Made by a program: the position numbers and the translations under genes. The notes under the pieces were generated by a model. The model saw nothing but the letters and a program-made list of their open reading frames with translations, made no database searches and was not told where the DNA came from. From the NCBI RefSeq assembly GCF_047468865.1, contig NZ_JBLGTV010000001.1:620001-684000 (forward strand): a DNA stretch of 64,000 bases, given 5' to 3'. Below, piece by piece: positions 42,651 through 52,120 of the stretch. Within the stretch, counting starts at the first letter, position 1. Every line of letters begins with the position of its first letter. The stretch comes from Castellaniella hirudinis_A (GTDB taxonomy: Bacteria > Pseudomonadota > Gammaproteobacteria > Burkholderiales > Burkholderiaceae_B).

Positions 42651-43403
42651 TCAGTCCTCTTGGTGGTCCTGTTCGACCTCGATGAATTCCTCGCCCTCGG
42701 CGAGTTCTTCGACCAGGCCATTGAGGCTTTGTTCGCGGCCGGCCAGCACGGCGTCCGCCATGCCGCGGGCATACAAGGCAATCGCCTTGCTGGAATCGTC
42801 GTTGCCCGGAATGACGTGATCGATACCTTCGGGAGAATGGTTGGTGTCCACCACGCCCACGACGGGAATCCCCAGCGTGCGGGCTTCGGCCACGGCGATC
42901 TTGTGGTAGCCGACGTCGATCACGAACAGGGCTTCGGGCAGCGTGTTCATGTCCTTGATGCCGCCGATGGATTTGTTCAGCTTGGCCAGTTCGCGTTCGA
43001 ACATGAGCGCTTCTTTCTTGCTCATGTTTTCGGTCAGGCCTTCGGCCTGCTGGGTTTCCATTTCTTTCAGGCGCTTGATGGACGTCTTGACGGTCTTGAA
43101 GTTGGTCATCATGCCGCCCAGCCAGCGGCTGTCGACGTAGGGCATGCCGCAGCGCTGGGCTTCGGCCGCGAGGATTTCACGCGCCGAGCGCTTGGTGCCG
43201 ACGAACAGGACATTGCCGCCGCGCGCCGCCACCTGGCGCAGGAACTGGCTGGCTTCGAGGTATTTCTCGACCGTGCGTTCCAGGTTGACGATGTGGATTT
43301 TATTGCGCTGGCCGAAAATGTATTCGGCCATCTTGGGGTTCCAGTAGCGGGTTTGGTGGCCAAAATGGACACCGGCTTCCAGCATGTCGCGCATGAGACT
43401 CAT
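42651..43403 (-). CDS. rpsB: 30S ribosomal protein S2
   Basis: Small-subunit ribosomal protein of 250 residues. The conserved start MRDMLEAGVHFGHQTRYWNP and the motifs VLFVGTKRSAREI, RWLGGMMTNFKT and GIPVVGVVDTNHSPEGIDHVIPGNDD are all present. The ATG at 43403 gives MSLMRDML. An in-frame ATG 12 bases upstream is also open. It is the first gene of the minus-strand block and is divergent from map. Confidence 0.98.
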   Translation of the reverse strand: MSLMRDMLEAGVHFGHQTRYWNPKMAEYIFGQRNKIHIVNLERTVEKYLEASQFLRQVAARGGNVLFVGTKRSAREILAAEAQRCGMPYVDSRWLGGMMTNFKTVKTSIKRLKEMETQQAEGLTENMSKKEALMFERELAKLNKSIGGIKDMNTLPEALFVIDVGYHKIAVAEARTLGIPVVGVVDTNHSPEGIDHVIPGNDDSSKAIALYARGMADAVLAGREQSLNGLVEELAEGEEFIEVEQDHQED

Positions 43404-43524
43404 AGATTTCTCCAAAGGGTTGGGTCTTGTACAGGGCCAGTATCCGGGACTAACATGGATTAACGGATTGTCCGTTTCCGGTCATCCGGCACGCCAGTCG
43501 CAAACACCCATGGACGGCCCTGCA

Positions 43525-43549
43525 CGCTATTTATAGCGAAGCTTATAAT
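43525..43549. promoter_or_regulatory. AT-rich divergent promoter region of rpsB and map
   Basis: A good TATAAT box for map lies at 43544-43549, 36 bases before the start codon. A 5-bp inverted repeat (cgcta / tagcg) occupies 43525-43538 and contains a minus-strand TATAAA that could serve rpsB. The -35 boxes are weak on both strands. Confidence 0.45.
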
Positions 43550-43584
43550 TCTACTATTCTTAATACATTTTCGGCAAGTTCCCC

Positions 43585-44400
43585 ATGATTCCACTGATTA
43601 CAGACCCCCAGGATCTCGACCGGATGCGCGCTGCCTGTCAGGCCGCCGCCAGCATCCTCGACTATCTGGAGCCCCACGTGCGCCCCGGCATCACCACCGG
43701 AGAGCTCGACCGCCTGTGCATGGACTACCTGACCAACGTCCTGAAAGTCAAATCGGCCACCGTGGGCTATGCGCCGCCGGGCTACCCCCCCTACCCGGCC
43801 TCCATCTGCATTTCGGTCAACCACGTCATCTGCCACGGCATCCCCGGCAACAAAGTGCTGAAAAACGGCGATATCCTCAACATGGACATCACCATCATCA
43901 AGGACGGCTGGTTCGGCGACACCAGCCGCATGTACTATGTGGGCGAACCCTCCATCCTGGGCCGCCGCCTGGCCGAGACCACCTACGAATGCATGTGGCT
44001 GGGCATCGCCCAGGTGCGGCCGGGGGCCACGCTGGGCGACGTCGGGCACGCCATCCAGAAGCACGCCGAGGCGGCCGGTTTTTCCGTGGTGCACGAATAC
44101 TGCGGGCACGGGGTGGGCCAGCGCTTCCACCAAGACCCCCAGGTGCTGCATTACGGCAAGCCGGGCACCGGGCTGCGCCTGCAGGCCGGCATGATCTTCA
44201 CCATCGAACCCATGATCAACGCCGGGCGGCGCGAAATCCGCACCCTGGCCGACCAATGGACCGTCGTCACGCGCGACCACAGCCTGTCGGCCCAATGGGA
44301 GCACAGCATCCTGGTCACCGACGACGGCTACGAAGTCCTGACCGTGTCGCCCGGCATGCCGGCGCCCCCCGCCTTCATCCAGGCCGCCACCCCCGCATGA
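43585..44400 (+). CDS. map: Type I methionine aminopeptidase
   Basis: Removes the initiator methionine from nascent proteins. The 271-residue pita-bread fold shows the metal ligands in LNMDITIIKDGWFGDTSRMY, HEYCGHGVGQRFHQDP and FTIEPMINAGRRE, plus the late glutamate in SAQWEHSILVT. It is divergent from rpsB, as is common, and its stop overlaps the glnD start by 4 bases. Confidence 0.98.
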   Translation: MIPLITDPQDLDRMRAACQAAASILDYLEPHVRPGITTGELDRLCMDYLTNVLKVKSATVGYAPPGYPPYPASICISVNHVICHGIPGNKVLKNGDILNMDITIIKDGWFGDTSRMYYVGEPSILGRRLAETTYECMWLGIAQVRPGATLGDVGHAIQKHAEAAGFSVVHEYCGHGVGQRFHQDPQVLHYGKPGTGLRLQAGMIFTIEPMINAGRREIRTLADQWTVVTRDHSLSAQWEHSILVTDDGYEVLTVSPGMPAPPAFIQAATPA

Positions 44401-47063
44401 CCAGCCCGCTGCGGGACGGCCTCGCCGCCCTGCGCAGCCAATTGCTGACGCAGCGCGCTCAGGCCATCGCGGCCTACCGTCGGCACTTGCGCCCGGACGC
44501 CCTGCTGACCGCCCTGCGCCGGATCGCCGACGACGGGGTGCGGGCCTTGCTGCAAACGCACCCCGCGCCGGCGGGCGCCTGCGTGGCTGCGGTGGGGGGC
44601 TATGGGCGCGGCGAACTCTACCCCGGATCCGACCTGGACATCCTGATCGTGCTTGAACGCCGGCCGGATGCACGCGACCGCGAACGGGTGGAAGCCCTGG
44701 TGGCCGCCCTGTGGGACATCGGGCTGGAGCCCGGCCACAGCGTGCGCACCGTGGCGCAGTGCCAGGCCGAGGCGGCGGCCGACATCACGGTGCAGACCGC
44801 CTTGCTGGAAGCCCGCTGGCTGACGGGCAACCGGGCCTTGTTCCAGCAGTTTCGCCGGCAGATGCAGGCCAGCCTGGATCCCTGCGAATTTTTCCTGGCC
44901 AAGCGCACGGAAATGCAGCAGCGCCATGCGCGGCATCAGGACACGCCCTACGCGCTGGAGCCCAACTGCAAAGAGTCGCCGGGCGGCCTGCGCGACCTGC
45001 AAGTGCTGCTGTGGCTGGCCCGGGCGGCGGGCCTGGGCGACACCTGGCACGCGGTCGCCGCCACCGACTTGCTGACCGCCGCCGAATTCCGCTCGCTGCG
45101 ACGGGCCGAACAGGCGTTCAAGCGCCTGCGCATCGAGCTGCACCTATTGGCCGGGCGGCGCGAAGACCGCGTCCTGTTCGATCTGCAGCCCCGCCTGGCG
45201 CAAATCTACGGCTTCAAGGATCAATCGCACCGGCGCGCCAGCGAGCTGCTGATGCAGCGCTATTACTGGGCCGCCCGGGTGGTGTGTCAAGTCAACCGCC
45301 TGCTGATGCAAAGCCTGGAAGAACATCTGTTTCCCCAGCCGCATGCGCCCGCCATCGCGCTGGACGACGACTTTCTTGCCCTGCGCGGGCGGCTGGCCCC
45401 GCGCCGCGCCGACGCGTTCGAGCGCAATCCGGCCCTGCTGCTGCGCGTGTTCCTGGTGCGCCAGCAACACCCCGAACTGCAGGGCATGACGGCGGGCACC
45501 CTGCGCGCCATCTGGCATGCGCGCCGCCTGATCGACCATCAGTTCCGCAGCAATCCGGTCAACCGGCGCCAATTCCTGCAAATCCTGCAGCAGCCCCAGG
45601 GCATTGTCCACGCCTTGCGCGACATGACGATGTGGAACATCCTGCCGCGCTATCTGCCCGTCTTCCGGCGCATCGTGGGGCAAATGCAGCACGACCTGTT
45701 CCATGCCTATACGGTGGATCAGCACATCCTGATGGTGATCCGCAACCTGCGGCGCTTCACCATGCCCGAGCACGCCCAGGAGCACCCCCTGGCCAGCCAA
45801 CTGATCGCCGACCTGGACGAACACTGGCTGCTGTATCTCGCCGCCCTGTTCCACGACATCGCCAAGGGGCGCGGCGGCGACCACTCGCAGTTGGGCGCCG
45901 AGGACATGCGCCGGTTCGCGCACCAGCATCAGCTCGATCCAGAACAGACCGACTTCCTGGTGTTCCTGGTGCGCGAGCACCTGAGCCTGTCGCAAGTCGC
46001 TCAGAAACGGGATCTCAGCGACCCCCAAACCATCCATGCCTTCGCCGCACTGGTCGGCACGCAGCGCCGCCTGGCGGCCCTGTATCTGCTGACCGTGGCG
46101 GATATCCGCGGCACCAGCCCGAAGGTCTGGAACAGCTGGAAGGCCAAGCTGCTGGAAGACCTGTACCACCAGACGCTATCCGCCCTGGGCGGGGCGCGGC
46201 CCGACACCGGCACGATCCTGGCCTTGCGCAAGGAAGCCGCCGCGGCTGAAATCCGCCGTCTGGGCCTGCGCGACGAAAGCCGCGAGGCCTTCTGGTCGCA
46301 GCTGGACGTGGCTTATTTCCTGCGCCACGAAGCCCATGAAATCGCCTGGCACACCCGCCACCTGTACCATTGCTTCCAGGGCCCCGACCCGGTGGTGCGC
46401 GTCCGGCTGCTGGGCCAAAGCCAGGCCCTGCAGGTGCTGGCCTACGCCCCGGATCGGGCCGACCTGTTCATGGACATCTGCACCTACTTCGACCGCCACG
46501 GGGTCAGCATCCAGGACGCCCGCATCCACACCACGCGCCAGGGCTGGGCGCTGGACAGCTTCATCGTTCTGCTGCCCGACACGGACCCGGACTATCGTGC
46601 GCACGCCACCCTGATCGAGCACGAGCTGCTGCAGGCCCTGCGAGATCCCGCCGCCGGCGCGGCGGAGGCCGGCGCCTGGCGCCGGGGTTCGCGGCGCGCG
46701 CGCGTATTCCCGATCGTGCCCGTCATCGGCCTGCACGCCGACGAGCCGGGGGGGGCCTGGCGCCTGTCGGTCACGGCCGCCGACCGGGTCGGCCTGCTGC
46801 ACGACCTGGCCCGCGTCTTCGCCCGGCATGCCATCAACCTCAAAATGGCCAAGATCATGACCCTGGGCGACCGCATCGAGGATATTTTCATCATCCAGGG
46901 CGAGTCGCTGGAAAACCCGCGCACCCAGCGGCTCTTTGAGCGCCACCTGTTCGACGCCCTGGCCGGGGATGCGCCGGCGCCGCACACGCCCGCCACCGGG
47001 TACACTTCACCCCATCCTTTTTCGCATGCCGCCGCTCCCCATGAAGATCACCGCCTCAGATAA
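44397..47063 (+). CDS. glnD: [Protein-PII] uridylyltransferase / uridylyl-removing enzyme
   Basis: Glutamine sensor that uridylylates PII proteins under nitrogen limitation and deuridylylates them when glutamine is plentiful. The 888-residue length matches the family. In order it has a nucleotidyltransferase domain (GGYGRGELYPGSDLDIL, about 67-83), an HD hydrolase domain (LFHDIAKGRGGDHS, near 485), and two C-terminal ACT domains beginning VRVRLLGQS and WRLSVTAADRVGLLHDLARVF. The ATG at 44397 overlaps the map stop. Its 3' end overlaps the dsbB start by about 23 bases in another frame. Confidence 0.97.
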   Translation: MTSPLRDGLAALRSQLLTQRAQAIAAYRRHLRPDALLTALRRIADDGVRALLQTHPAPAGACVAAVGGYGRGELYPGSDLDILIVLERRPDARDRERVEALVAALWDIGLEPGHSVRTVAQCQAEAAADITVQTALLEARWLTGNRALFQQFRRQMQASLDPCEFFLAKRTEMQQRHARHQDTPYALEPNCKESPGGLRDLQVLLWLARAAGLGDTWHAVAATDLLTAAEFRSLRRAEQAFKRLRIELHLLAGRREDRVLFDLQPRLAQIYGFKDQSHRRASELLMQRYYWAARVVCQVNRLLMQSLEEHLFPQPHAPAIALDDDFLALRGRLAPRRADAFERNPALLLRVFLVRQQHPELQGMTAGTLRAIWHARRLIDHQFRSNPVNRRQFLQILQQPQGIVHALRDMTMWNILPRYLPVFRRIVGQMQHDLFHAYTVDQHILMVIRNLRRFTMPEHAQEHPLASQLIADLDEHWLLYLAALFHDIAKGRGGDHSQLGAEDMRRFAHQHQLDPEQTDFLVFLVREHLSLSQVAQKRDLSDPQTIHAFAALVGTQRRLAALYLLTVADIRGTSPKVWNSWKAKLLEDLYHQTLSALGGARPDTGTILALRKEAAAAEIRRLGLRDESREAFWSQLDVAYFLRHEAHEIAWHTRHLYHCFQGPDPVVRVRLLGQSQALQVLAYAPDRADLFMDICTYFDRHGVSIQDARIHTTRQGWALDSFIVLLPDTDPDYRAHATLIEHELLQALRDPAAGAAEAGAWRRGSRRARVFPIVPVIGLHADEPGGAWRLSVTAADRVGLLHDLARVFARHAINLKMAKIMTLGDRIEDIFIIQGESLENPRTQRLFERHLFDALAGDAPAPHTPATGYTSPHPFSHAAAPHEDHRLR

Positions 47064-47532
47064 AATCCTGCAATCCATCGCCTTGCTGTGCCTGGCCGCC
47101 GTGGGCGTCGCCCTGGTCTCCCAGCATGTTTTCGGCATGCGCCCTTGCGCCTGGTGCGTGCTGCAGCGGCTGATTCTGCTGGCCATCGCCGCCGTGTGCG
47201 GCCTGGCCGGAACGGGCTGGGGGGCCGCCTGGGCGCGACGCGCGGGGGCGGCGCTGGGCCTGGCCCTGTCCCTGTCGGGGGTCGTGGCGGCCTGGTATCA
47301 ATACACGGTGGCCGCGCACGCGTTTTCCTGCGCCCAGACCTTTGCCGATGTCTTCATGACGCAGTCGGGCCTGGATGCCGCCCTGCCCTGGCTGTTTGGC
47401 ATCTACGCCACCTGCGCGGACGCCCGGGTCAGTCTGCTGGGGGTGGAATATGCCCTGTGGGGCCTGCTGCTGTTCGTCGTCAGCGGCCTCCTGGCCCTGT
47501 GGGTGCTGCTGCGCCCCGCCGCCCGTCCTTGA
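47041..47532 (+). CDS. dsbB: Disulfide bond formation protein B
   Basis: Four-helix inner-membrane protein that reoxidises DsbA and passes electrons to quinone. It has 163 residues. The first cysteine pair is C36-C39 (PCAWC) and the second is C97 and C125 (SCAQTF, YATCAD). The ATG at 47041 (MKITASDKIL) lies inside the end of glnD, so the two genes overlap. An upstream in-frame ATG at 47026 would only add MPPLP. Confidence 0.93.
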   Translation: MKITASDKILQSIALLCLAAVGVALVSQHVFGMRPCAWCVLQRLILLAIAAVCGLAGTGWGAAWARRAGAALGLALSLSGVVAAWYQYTVAAHAFSCAQTFADVFMTQSGLDAALPWLFGIYATCADARVSLLGVEYALWGLLLFVVSGLLALWVLLRPAARP

Positions 47533-47572
47533 TGTCTTGATGCCTTGATGCCGCCGGGGGCGGACAGCCCCC
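47528..47572. repeat. 8-bp tandem repeat plus hairpin between dsbB and purF
   Basis: Three consecutive copies of cttgatg(t/c) cover 47528-47551 and include the dsbB stop codon. A GGGGGC/GCCCCC hairpin with a 5-base loop follows at 47556-47572. No T tract accompanies it, but its place between two convergent genes suggests a shared transcription barrier. Confidence 0.6.
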
Positions 47573-47581
47573 CGAATGGCG

Positions 47582-49084
47582 TCAGGCGTCGTCCACGGGG
47601 GCCACCATGGCCCCCGAGCGCAGGGGCTGGCCACGGCTTTGGCTCAGGCGCTGCAGGTAGGCTTCGTCGATGTCGCCCGTCACGTACTGGCCGCTGAAGC
47701 ACGACGACTCAAACGCCGTCAGGGCGGGGTTCAGGTCGCGCAGCGACTGTTCCAGATCGTCCAGATCCTGGTAGACCAGGCCGTCCGCGCCGATCTCGCG
47801 GGCCACTTGCCGCGTGTCGCGGCCCGTGGCGATCAACTCGGCCTGGGTGGGCATGTCGATGCCGTACACATTGGGATAGCGCACGGCGGGCGCCGCCGAG
47901 GCGAAATACACTTTGTTGGCCCCCGCCGCCCGCGCCATATCGACGATTTCACGGCTGGTGGTGCCGCGCACGATCGAATCGTCCACCAGCAGCACGTTCT
48001 TGCCGCGGAATTCCAGGTCGATGGCACTGAGCTTCTGGCGCACGGATTTCTTGCGCACGGCCTGGCCTGGCATGATGAATGTGCGCCCGACGTAACGGTT
48101 CTTGATGAAGCCTTCGCGGTAGTTCAGCCCCAAATGCGACGCCAGCTGCATGGCCGAGGGCCGGGAGGAATCGGGGATCGGCATGACCACGTCGATATCG
48201 CCTAGGCGCAGGGATTTCGCCACGTTGTCGGCCAGGTACTCACCCATCTGCAGCCGGGCGTCATAGACCGAGATGCCGTCCATGACGGAGTCCGGCCGGG
48301 CGAAGTAGACGTACTCGAACACACAGGGCGTCTGCACCTGGCCGGGTTCGACGCACAGTTCGTGGCTGAGTTCGCCGTCTTCGGTGATGACCAGGGCCTC
48401 GCCCGGGGCCACGTCGCGCACCAGGTTGAAGCCGCTGCCGGTCAGGGCGACGGATTCCGAAGCCAGCATCCACTCGACACCCGCCTCGGTGTCGTGCCGC
48501 CCCAGGCACAGGGGCCGGATGCCGTGCGGATCACGAAACGCCACCATGCCGAAGCTGCTGATGCGGGCGATCACGGCATAGGCCCCCTTGGCGCGGCGAT
48601 GCACGGCGCGCACGGCCTGGAATACCGCATGGGCATCCAGCGTGACGCCATCGGAGGCCTGCTGCAGTTCGTGGGCGAATACATTGAGCAGCACTTCGGA
48701 ATCGGAATTGGTGTTGATGTGGCGGCGGTCGTGTTTGAACAGGGCCTCGCGCAGTTCGCGCCAGTTGGTCAGGTTGCCGTTGTGCACAAAGGTGATGCCA
48801 AAAGGCGCATTGACATAAAACGGCTGGGCCTCGTCCACGCTGGCGCTGGATCCCGCCGTCGGGTAGCGCACCTGCCCCAGGCCGCTGTTCCCCGGCAAGG
48901 CCCGCATGTTGCGGGTGCGAAACACGTCGCGCACCAGGCCATGGGCCTTGTGCATGCTGAAGTACGCGTCATGCGCCGTAGCGATGCCGGCGGCATCCTG
49001 ACCGCGATGCTGCAAGAGCAACAGGCTATCGTAAATCAGTTGATTGACGGGCGCCTGGCCCATCACCCCCACAATTCCACACAT
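47582..49084 (-). CDS. purF: Amidophosphoribosyltransferase
   Basis: First committed step of purine synthesis. The 500-residue protein starts MCGIVGVMG, where Cys2 becomes the N-terminal nucleophile of the glutaminase domain. QHRGQDAAG is conserved. The PRTase motif NVLLVDDSIVRGTTSREIV is in the second half. It is the last gene of the folC-SPOR-cvpA-purF run, a standard order. Confidence 0.98.
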   Translation of the reverse strand: MCGIVGVMGQAPVNQLIYDSLLLLQHRGQDAAGIATAHDAYFSMHKAHGLVRDVFRTRNMRALPGNSGLGQVRYPTAGSSASVDEAQPFYVNAPFGITFVHNGNLTNWRELREALFKHDRRHINTNSDSEVLLNVFAHELQQASDGVTLDAHAVFQAVRAVHRRAKGAYAVIARISSFGMVAFRDPHGIRPLCLGRHDTEAGVEWMLASESVALTGSGFNLVRDVAPGEALVITEDGELSHELCVEPGQVQTPCVFEYVYFARPDSVMDGISVYDARLQMGEYLADNVAKSLRLGDIDVVMPIPDSSRPSAMQLASHLGLNYREGFIKNRYVGRTFIMPGQAVRKKSVRQKLSAIDLEFRGKNVLLVDDSIVRGTTSREIVDMARAAGANKVYFASAAPAVRYPNVYGIDMPTQAELIATGRDTRQVAREIGADGLVYQDLDDLEQSLRDLNPALTAFESSCFSGQYVTGDIDEAYLQRLSQSRGQPLRSGAMVAPVDDA

Positions 49085-49114
49085 GCTGATTGGTATCCGT
49101 AAAGACGATGAAGA

Positions 49115-49603
49115 CTAATAAGGAAGCAGCTGCGCGACATCGGACGGCAGCATCAATTTGATTTGCTGGAAACCCCGGACCAGGCCATCCACGGTGCGCG
49201 CCTGCTGCCACCAGGGTTCCCGGGGAAGTTCGGTGTAGCCCGCCAACCCCACCAGGGCCAGCACCAGCACCAGCCCGCGCACCAGCCCGAACACGGCGCC
49301 CAGGCCGTGGTCGGCCGGCGTCAGCCCGGTGCGATCCACCAGCGCCCCCAGGGCCATGTTGAGCAGGCCGACGGCGAACAGGGTCAGGACGAACACCGCG
49401 CCGTAGGCGACCAGGGTGCGCAGCAAGCCGTTTTCGATCAACGTATCCAGCCACACCGATGCGCCGGGCCCCCACCAGATGGCGGCGACGAATGCCGCCA
49501 CATAGGCAATCAGGGACAGGACCTCCCGAAGAAATCCGCGCAGCAGGCCGATCAGGCTGGAGACCAGCACGATGACCAGGACGATGTAGTCGAAGCTGGT
49601 CAC
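49115..49603 (-). CDS. cvpA: CvpA family membrane protein
   Basis: Inner-membrane protein with about four helices, needed for colicin V production in E. coli. Its basic function is unsettled. The 162-residue product starts MTSFDYIVLVIVLVSSLIGLLRGFLREVLSL, the typical CvpA N-terminus. It uses a GTG start that overlaps the SPOR gene stop (GTGA). It lies 30 bases before purF, as in many proteobacteria. Confidence 0.93.
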   Translation of the reverse strand: MTSFDYIVLVIVLVSSLIGLLRGFLREVLSLIAYVAAFVAAIWWGPGASVWLDTLIENGLLRTLVAYGAVFVLTLFAVGLLNMALGALVDRTGLTPADHGLGAVFGLVRGLVLVLALVGLAGYTELPREPWWQQARTVDGLVRGFQQIKLMLPSDVAQLLPY

Positions 49604-50424
49604 TTGTCGGAGATGAGGCCGTTTTGATAGCCCAGCGCCCGCAGCCGGGTCTGGGCCGCCTGGGCGGCTTCGTGCGAACCGAACGGCCCGACGCGCAGGC
49701 GATAGACGGTGCGCCCGCCGGATTGGCCGCGCTCGACGTAGGCGTCCGTGACGCCGGCCTGGCGCAGGTTGTCGCGCCGCGCCTGCGCGTCTTGTTCTGT
49801 CGTGTAGGCGGCCACCTGCAGATAGTATCTGCCCGAGGCGGCCGGGCGAGCGGCGGGTTGAGCGGCCGAGGGGGCCTTGCCCGCCAACAGGGCCAGGGCC
49901 ACGGAGCCGTCATCCGTGCGCTCGGCCGGCTTGGGGGCGGGTTTGGGCTTGGCAGGTTCGGTGTCCGGCTTGGGCGGCGCCTGCGGGGCGGCTGGCGCCG
50001 CGCTTGGCGCAGTGGCGGCCGGCGGATTGCCGGCCGCCGGGGCCTGCGGAACCGTCGAAGCCGCCGGATCGGCGGGCTCGGGCGTGTCGGCGGCGACCAG
50101 CCCTTCGCCGCCGGCGGGCTGGCCGGCGGCGGTGTCGGCAGCGACCGCGCCGCTGGCCGCCGGCGCATCGTCTGGCGGGCCGTTGTCCGCCCACTGCGGC
50201 GGCAGGCCGTCGGGCGCGGCGGGCACCACGATGGGGGCCTGCGGGTGTTCGGGGAGAGAAGGTTCGTCGAACAGCCACGGCACGGCAATGAAGGCCGCCA
50301 GCACCAGGGCCAGCGCGCCGATCAGGCGGCGCCGGGCCTTGGTGCGGAGTTCTTTGAGCTGGGCCGCGCTACCGGCGCGTGAGGATGCGCGTTTATCCGA
50401 ACCGGACCCCTGGCGAAAAAACAT
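49600..50424 (-). CDS. SPOR-domain protein (DedD-like)
   Basis: Inner-membrane protein of 274 residues whose C-terminal SPOR domain (about 195-272, YYLQVAAYTTEQDAQA to YRLRVGPFGSHEAAQA) should bind denuded septal peptidoglycan. It has a basic cytoplasmic N-terminus, one membrane helix near 36-54 (IGALALVLAAFIAVPWLF) and a long Pro/Ala linker. The position between folC and cvpA matches DedD of E. coli. I leave the symbol blank because linker and N-terminus vary. Confidence 0.92.
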   Translation of the reverse strand: MFFRQGSGSDKRASSRAGSAAQLKELRTKARRRLIGALALVLAAFIAVPWLFDEPSLPEHPQAPIVVPAAPDGLPPQWADNGPPDDAPAASGAVAADTAAGQPAGGEGLVAADTPEPADPAASTVPQAPAAGNPPAATAPSAAPAAPQAPPKPDTEPAKPKPAPKPAERTDDGSVALALLAGKAPSAAQPAARPAASGRYYLQVAAYTTEQDAQARRDNLRQAGVTDAYVERGQSGGRTVYRLRVGPFGSHEAAQAAQTRLRALGYQNGLISDK

Positions 50425-50470
50425 CGTGCAGCTTACCCATTAGCAAGGGCAGGCCAGCACGCCCGCCCGA

Positions 50471-51877
50471 TCAAGAAAGCACGTCCCGGCCTTCGAAGCG
50501 CAGAACCTGCAGTACCGGGCCAACGGTGGCGAACGACCCGAATACGAGAATTCTATCATTGTCGGTGGCCAGCCGACGGGCCTCGGCAAAGGCTTGTTCC
50601 GCACTGTCAAAAGTGGATACTTGTACGTCCCGGGCCTGGATCGCGGGGCGCGGGGCGGCGCGCACGCCGGGCTTGTGGTCGCCGCGCTTGAGCTCGGCGG
50701 TCTGCGCCACGAAGGCATCGACTGGCGCGACGTCGCCCGTGATGCGGCGCACGATGTCGGCGAGTTCCTGGGCCGTGGTGCCGCGCGGCCCATCGAGGGT
50801 GGCGCACAGCCAGCGATCCACGCGCCGGGTCAGGCGCGACAGGGTGGCTTCGATTTCCTTGTCGTGCAGCATGCCCACCACCGCGTAGGTGTGGGGATAA
50901 TGCCCCATGCTGTCCAGGTTCTGGCCCAGGGCCGCCGCCGCGTGCGGATTGTGCCCCACGTCCAGAATGGTGGCCGGCAGGCCCGGCAGGATCTGCATGC
51001 GCCCGGGCAGGCTGACGTGCAGCAGGCCCTGGCGCACGTTCTGCTGGGTCACCACCAGGCGGTCGCGCAGGTTTTCCAGCGCGGCCAGGGCGGCGGCGGC
51101 ATTGATCAGCTGGTTGGCCCCGCGCAGGGCCGGATAGCCCAGGGCGTTGCGCCGCTGCCCTCGCCCGCCGTAGGCCCACTGCTGGCGATCGCCCGAATAG
51201 TTGAAATCGATCCCGAAGCGCCAGAGATCGGCACCGATTTCCTGGGCATAGTCGATCACGGTCTGGGGCGGAACGGGGTCGGCGCAGATGGCGGGCTTCC
51301 CGGGGCGGAAAATATGCGCTTTTTCCCAGCCGATGGCCTCGCGGGTGTCCCCCAGGTAGGCGGTGTGATCCAGATCCACGCTGGTCAGAACCGCACAGTC
51401 CGTGTCGATCAGGTTGACAGCGTCCAGGCGGCCGCCCAGGCCGACTTCCAGCACCACCACGTCCAGCGGGGTCTGCTGAAACAGCAGCAGCGCGGCCAGG
51501 GTGGTCATTTCAAAGTAGGTCAGCGTGGTTTCGCCGCGCGCGGCCTCGATGCGTTCGAGCTGGGCCACGATGTCGGCATCGCCGGCCTCCTGGCCATTGA
51601 TGCGGATGCGCTCGTTGAAGCGCAGCAGGTGCGGCGAGGTGTACTGGCCCACGCGATAGCCGGCATCCAGCAAGATGGCCTCCAGCATGGCGCAAGTGGA
51701 GCCCTTGCCATTGGTGCCCGCCACGGTGATCTTGACGCAATCCAGGGACAGATCCAATTGCCGGGCCACCCGGCGGATACGATCCAGCCCGAGATCAATG
51801 GCCTTGGGATGCAGGGTTTCAAGATAAGCCAGCCAATCGGCCAGCGGCGCACCGGATGCGGGAGCGGAAGTAGACAT
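50471..51877 (-). CDS. folC: Bifunctional folylpolyglutamate / dihydrofolate synthase
   Basis: Mur-ligase-family enzyme that makes dihydrofolate and adds glutamates to folates. It has 468 residues. The P-loop VAGTNGKGSTCAMLEAILL, SPHLLRFNERIRING, LEVGLGGRLDAVN and the C-terminal DVGHNPHAAAALGQNL are all present. The ATG at 51877 (MSTSAPASGAPLADWL) is chosen. Longer open frame upstream runs into repeat sequence. The accD gene usually found before folC is absent here. Confidence 0.95.
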   Translation of the reverse strand: MSTSAPASGAPLADWLAYLETLHPKAIDLGLDRIRRVARQLDLSLDCVKITVAGTNGKGSTCAMLEAILLDAGYRVGQYTSPHLLRFNERIRINGQEAGDADIVAQLERIEAARGETTLTYFEMTTLAALLLFQQTPLDVVVLEVGLGGRLDAVNLIDTDCAVLTSVDLDHTAYLGDTREAIGWEKAHIFRPGKPAICADPVPPQTVIDYAQEIGADLWRFGIDFNYSGDRQQWAYGGRGQRRNALGYPALRGANQLINAAAALAALENLRDRLVVTQQNVRQGLLHVSLPGRMQILPGLPATILDVGHNPHAAAALGQNLDSMGHYPHTYAVVGMLHDKEIEATLSRLTRRVDRWLCATLDGPRGTTAQELADIVRRITGDVAPVDAFVAQTAELKRGDHKPGVRAAPRPAIQARDVQVSTFDSAEQAFAEARRLATDNDRILVFGSFATVGPVLQVLRFEGRDVLS

Positions 51878-51964
51878 GAGTAGGCGAACCACAAAGAAAA
51901 ACGGCAGGTGCCGATAGTAGCACCTGCCATGAATCAAACCACACAGTACCCCTGCTGCAGATGG

Positions 51965-52120
51965 CCCTTCGCCGCCGGGCCGCATCCAAGCAGCTTGCAA
52001 GCTGCGCGGTGGACAGCAAGCCGAAAGGCGCAGCGTGGGGGCCCCCTTCGCCACCGGGCCGCCCCAAGGCGAAGGCGCCCCCCTGGGGGGCAGCAAGCCG
52101 AAGGCGCAGCGTGGGGGCCC
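51965..52120. repeat. Two tandem copies of a ~79-bp GC-rich intergenic repeat
   Basis: Copies begin at 51965 and 52044 with cccttcgcc, and both end cagcaagccgaaggcgcagcgtgggggccc (the first has one extra base). Internal short inverted repeats (for example gggggc and gcccccc) make each unit hairpin-prone. This resembles the dispersed GC-rich intergenic repeats common in Burkholderiales. The second copy ends directly at the lpdA stop codon. Confidence 0.8.
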
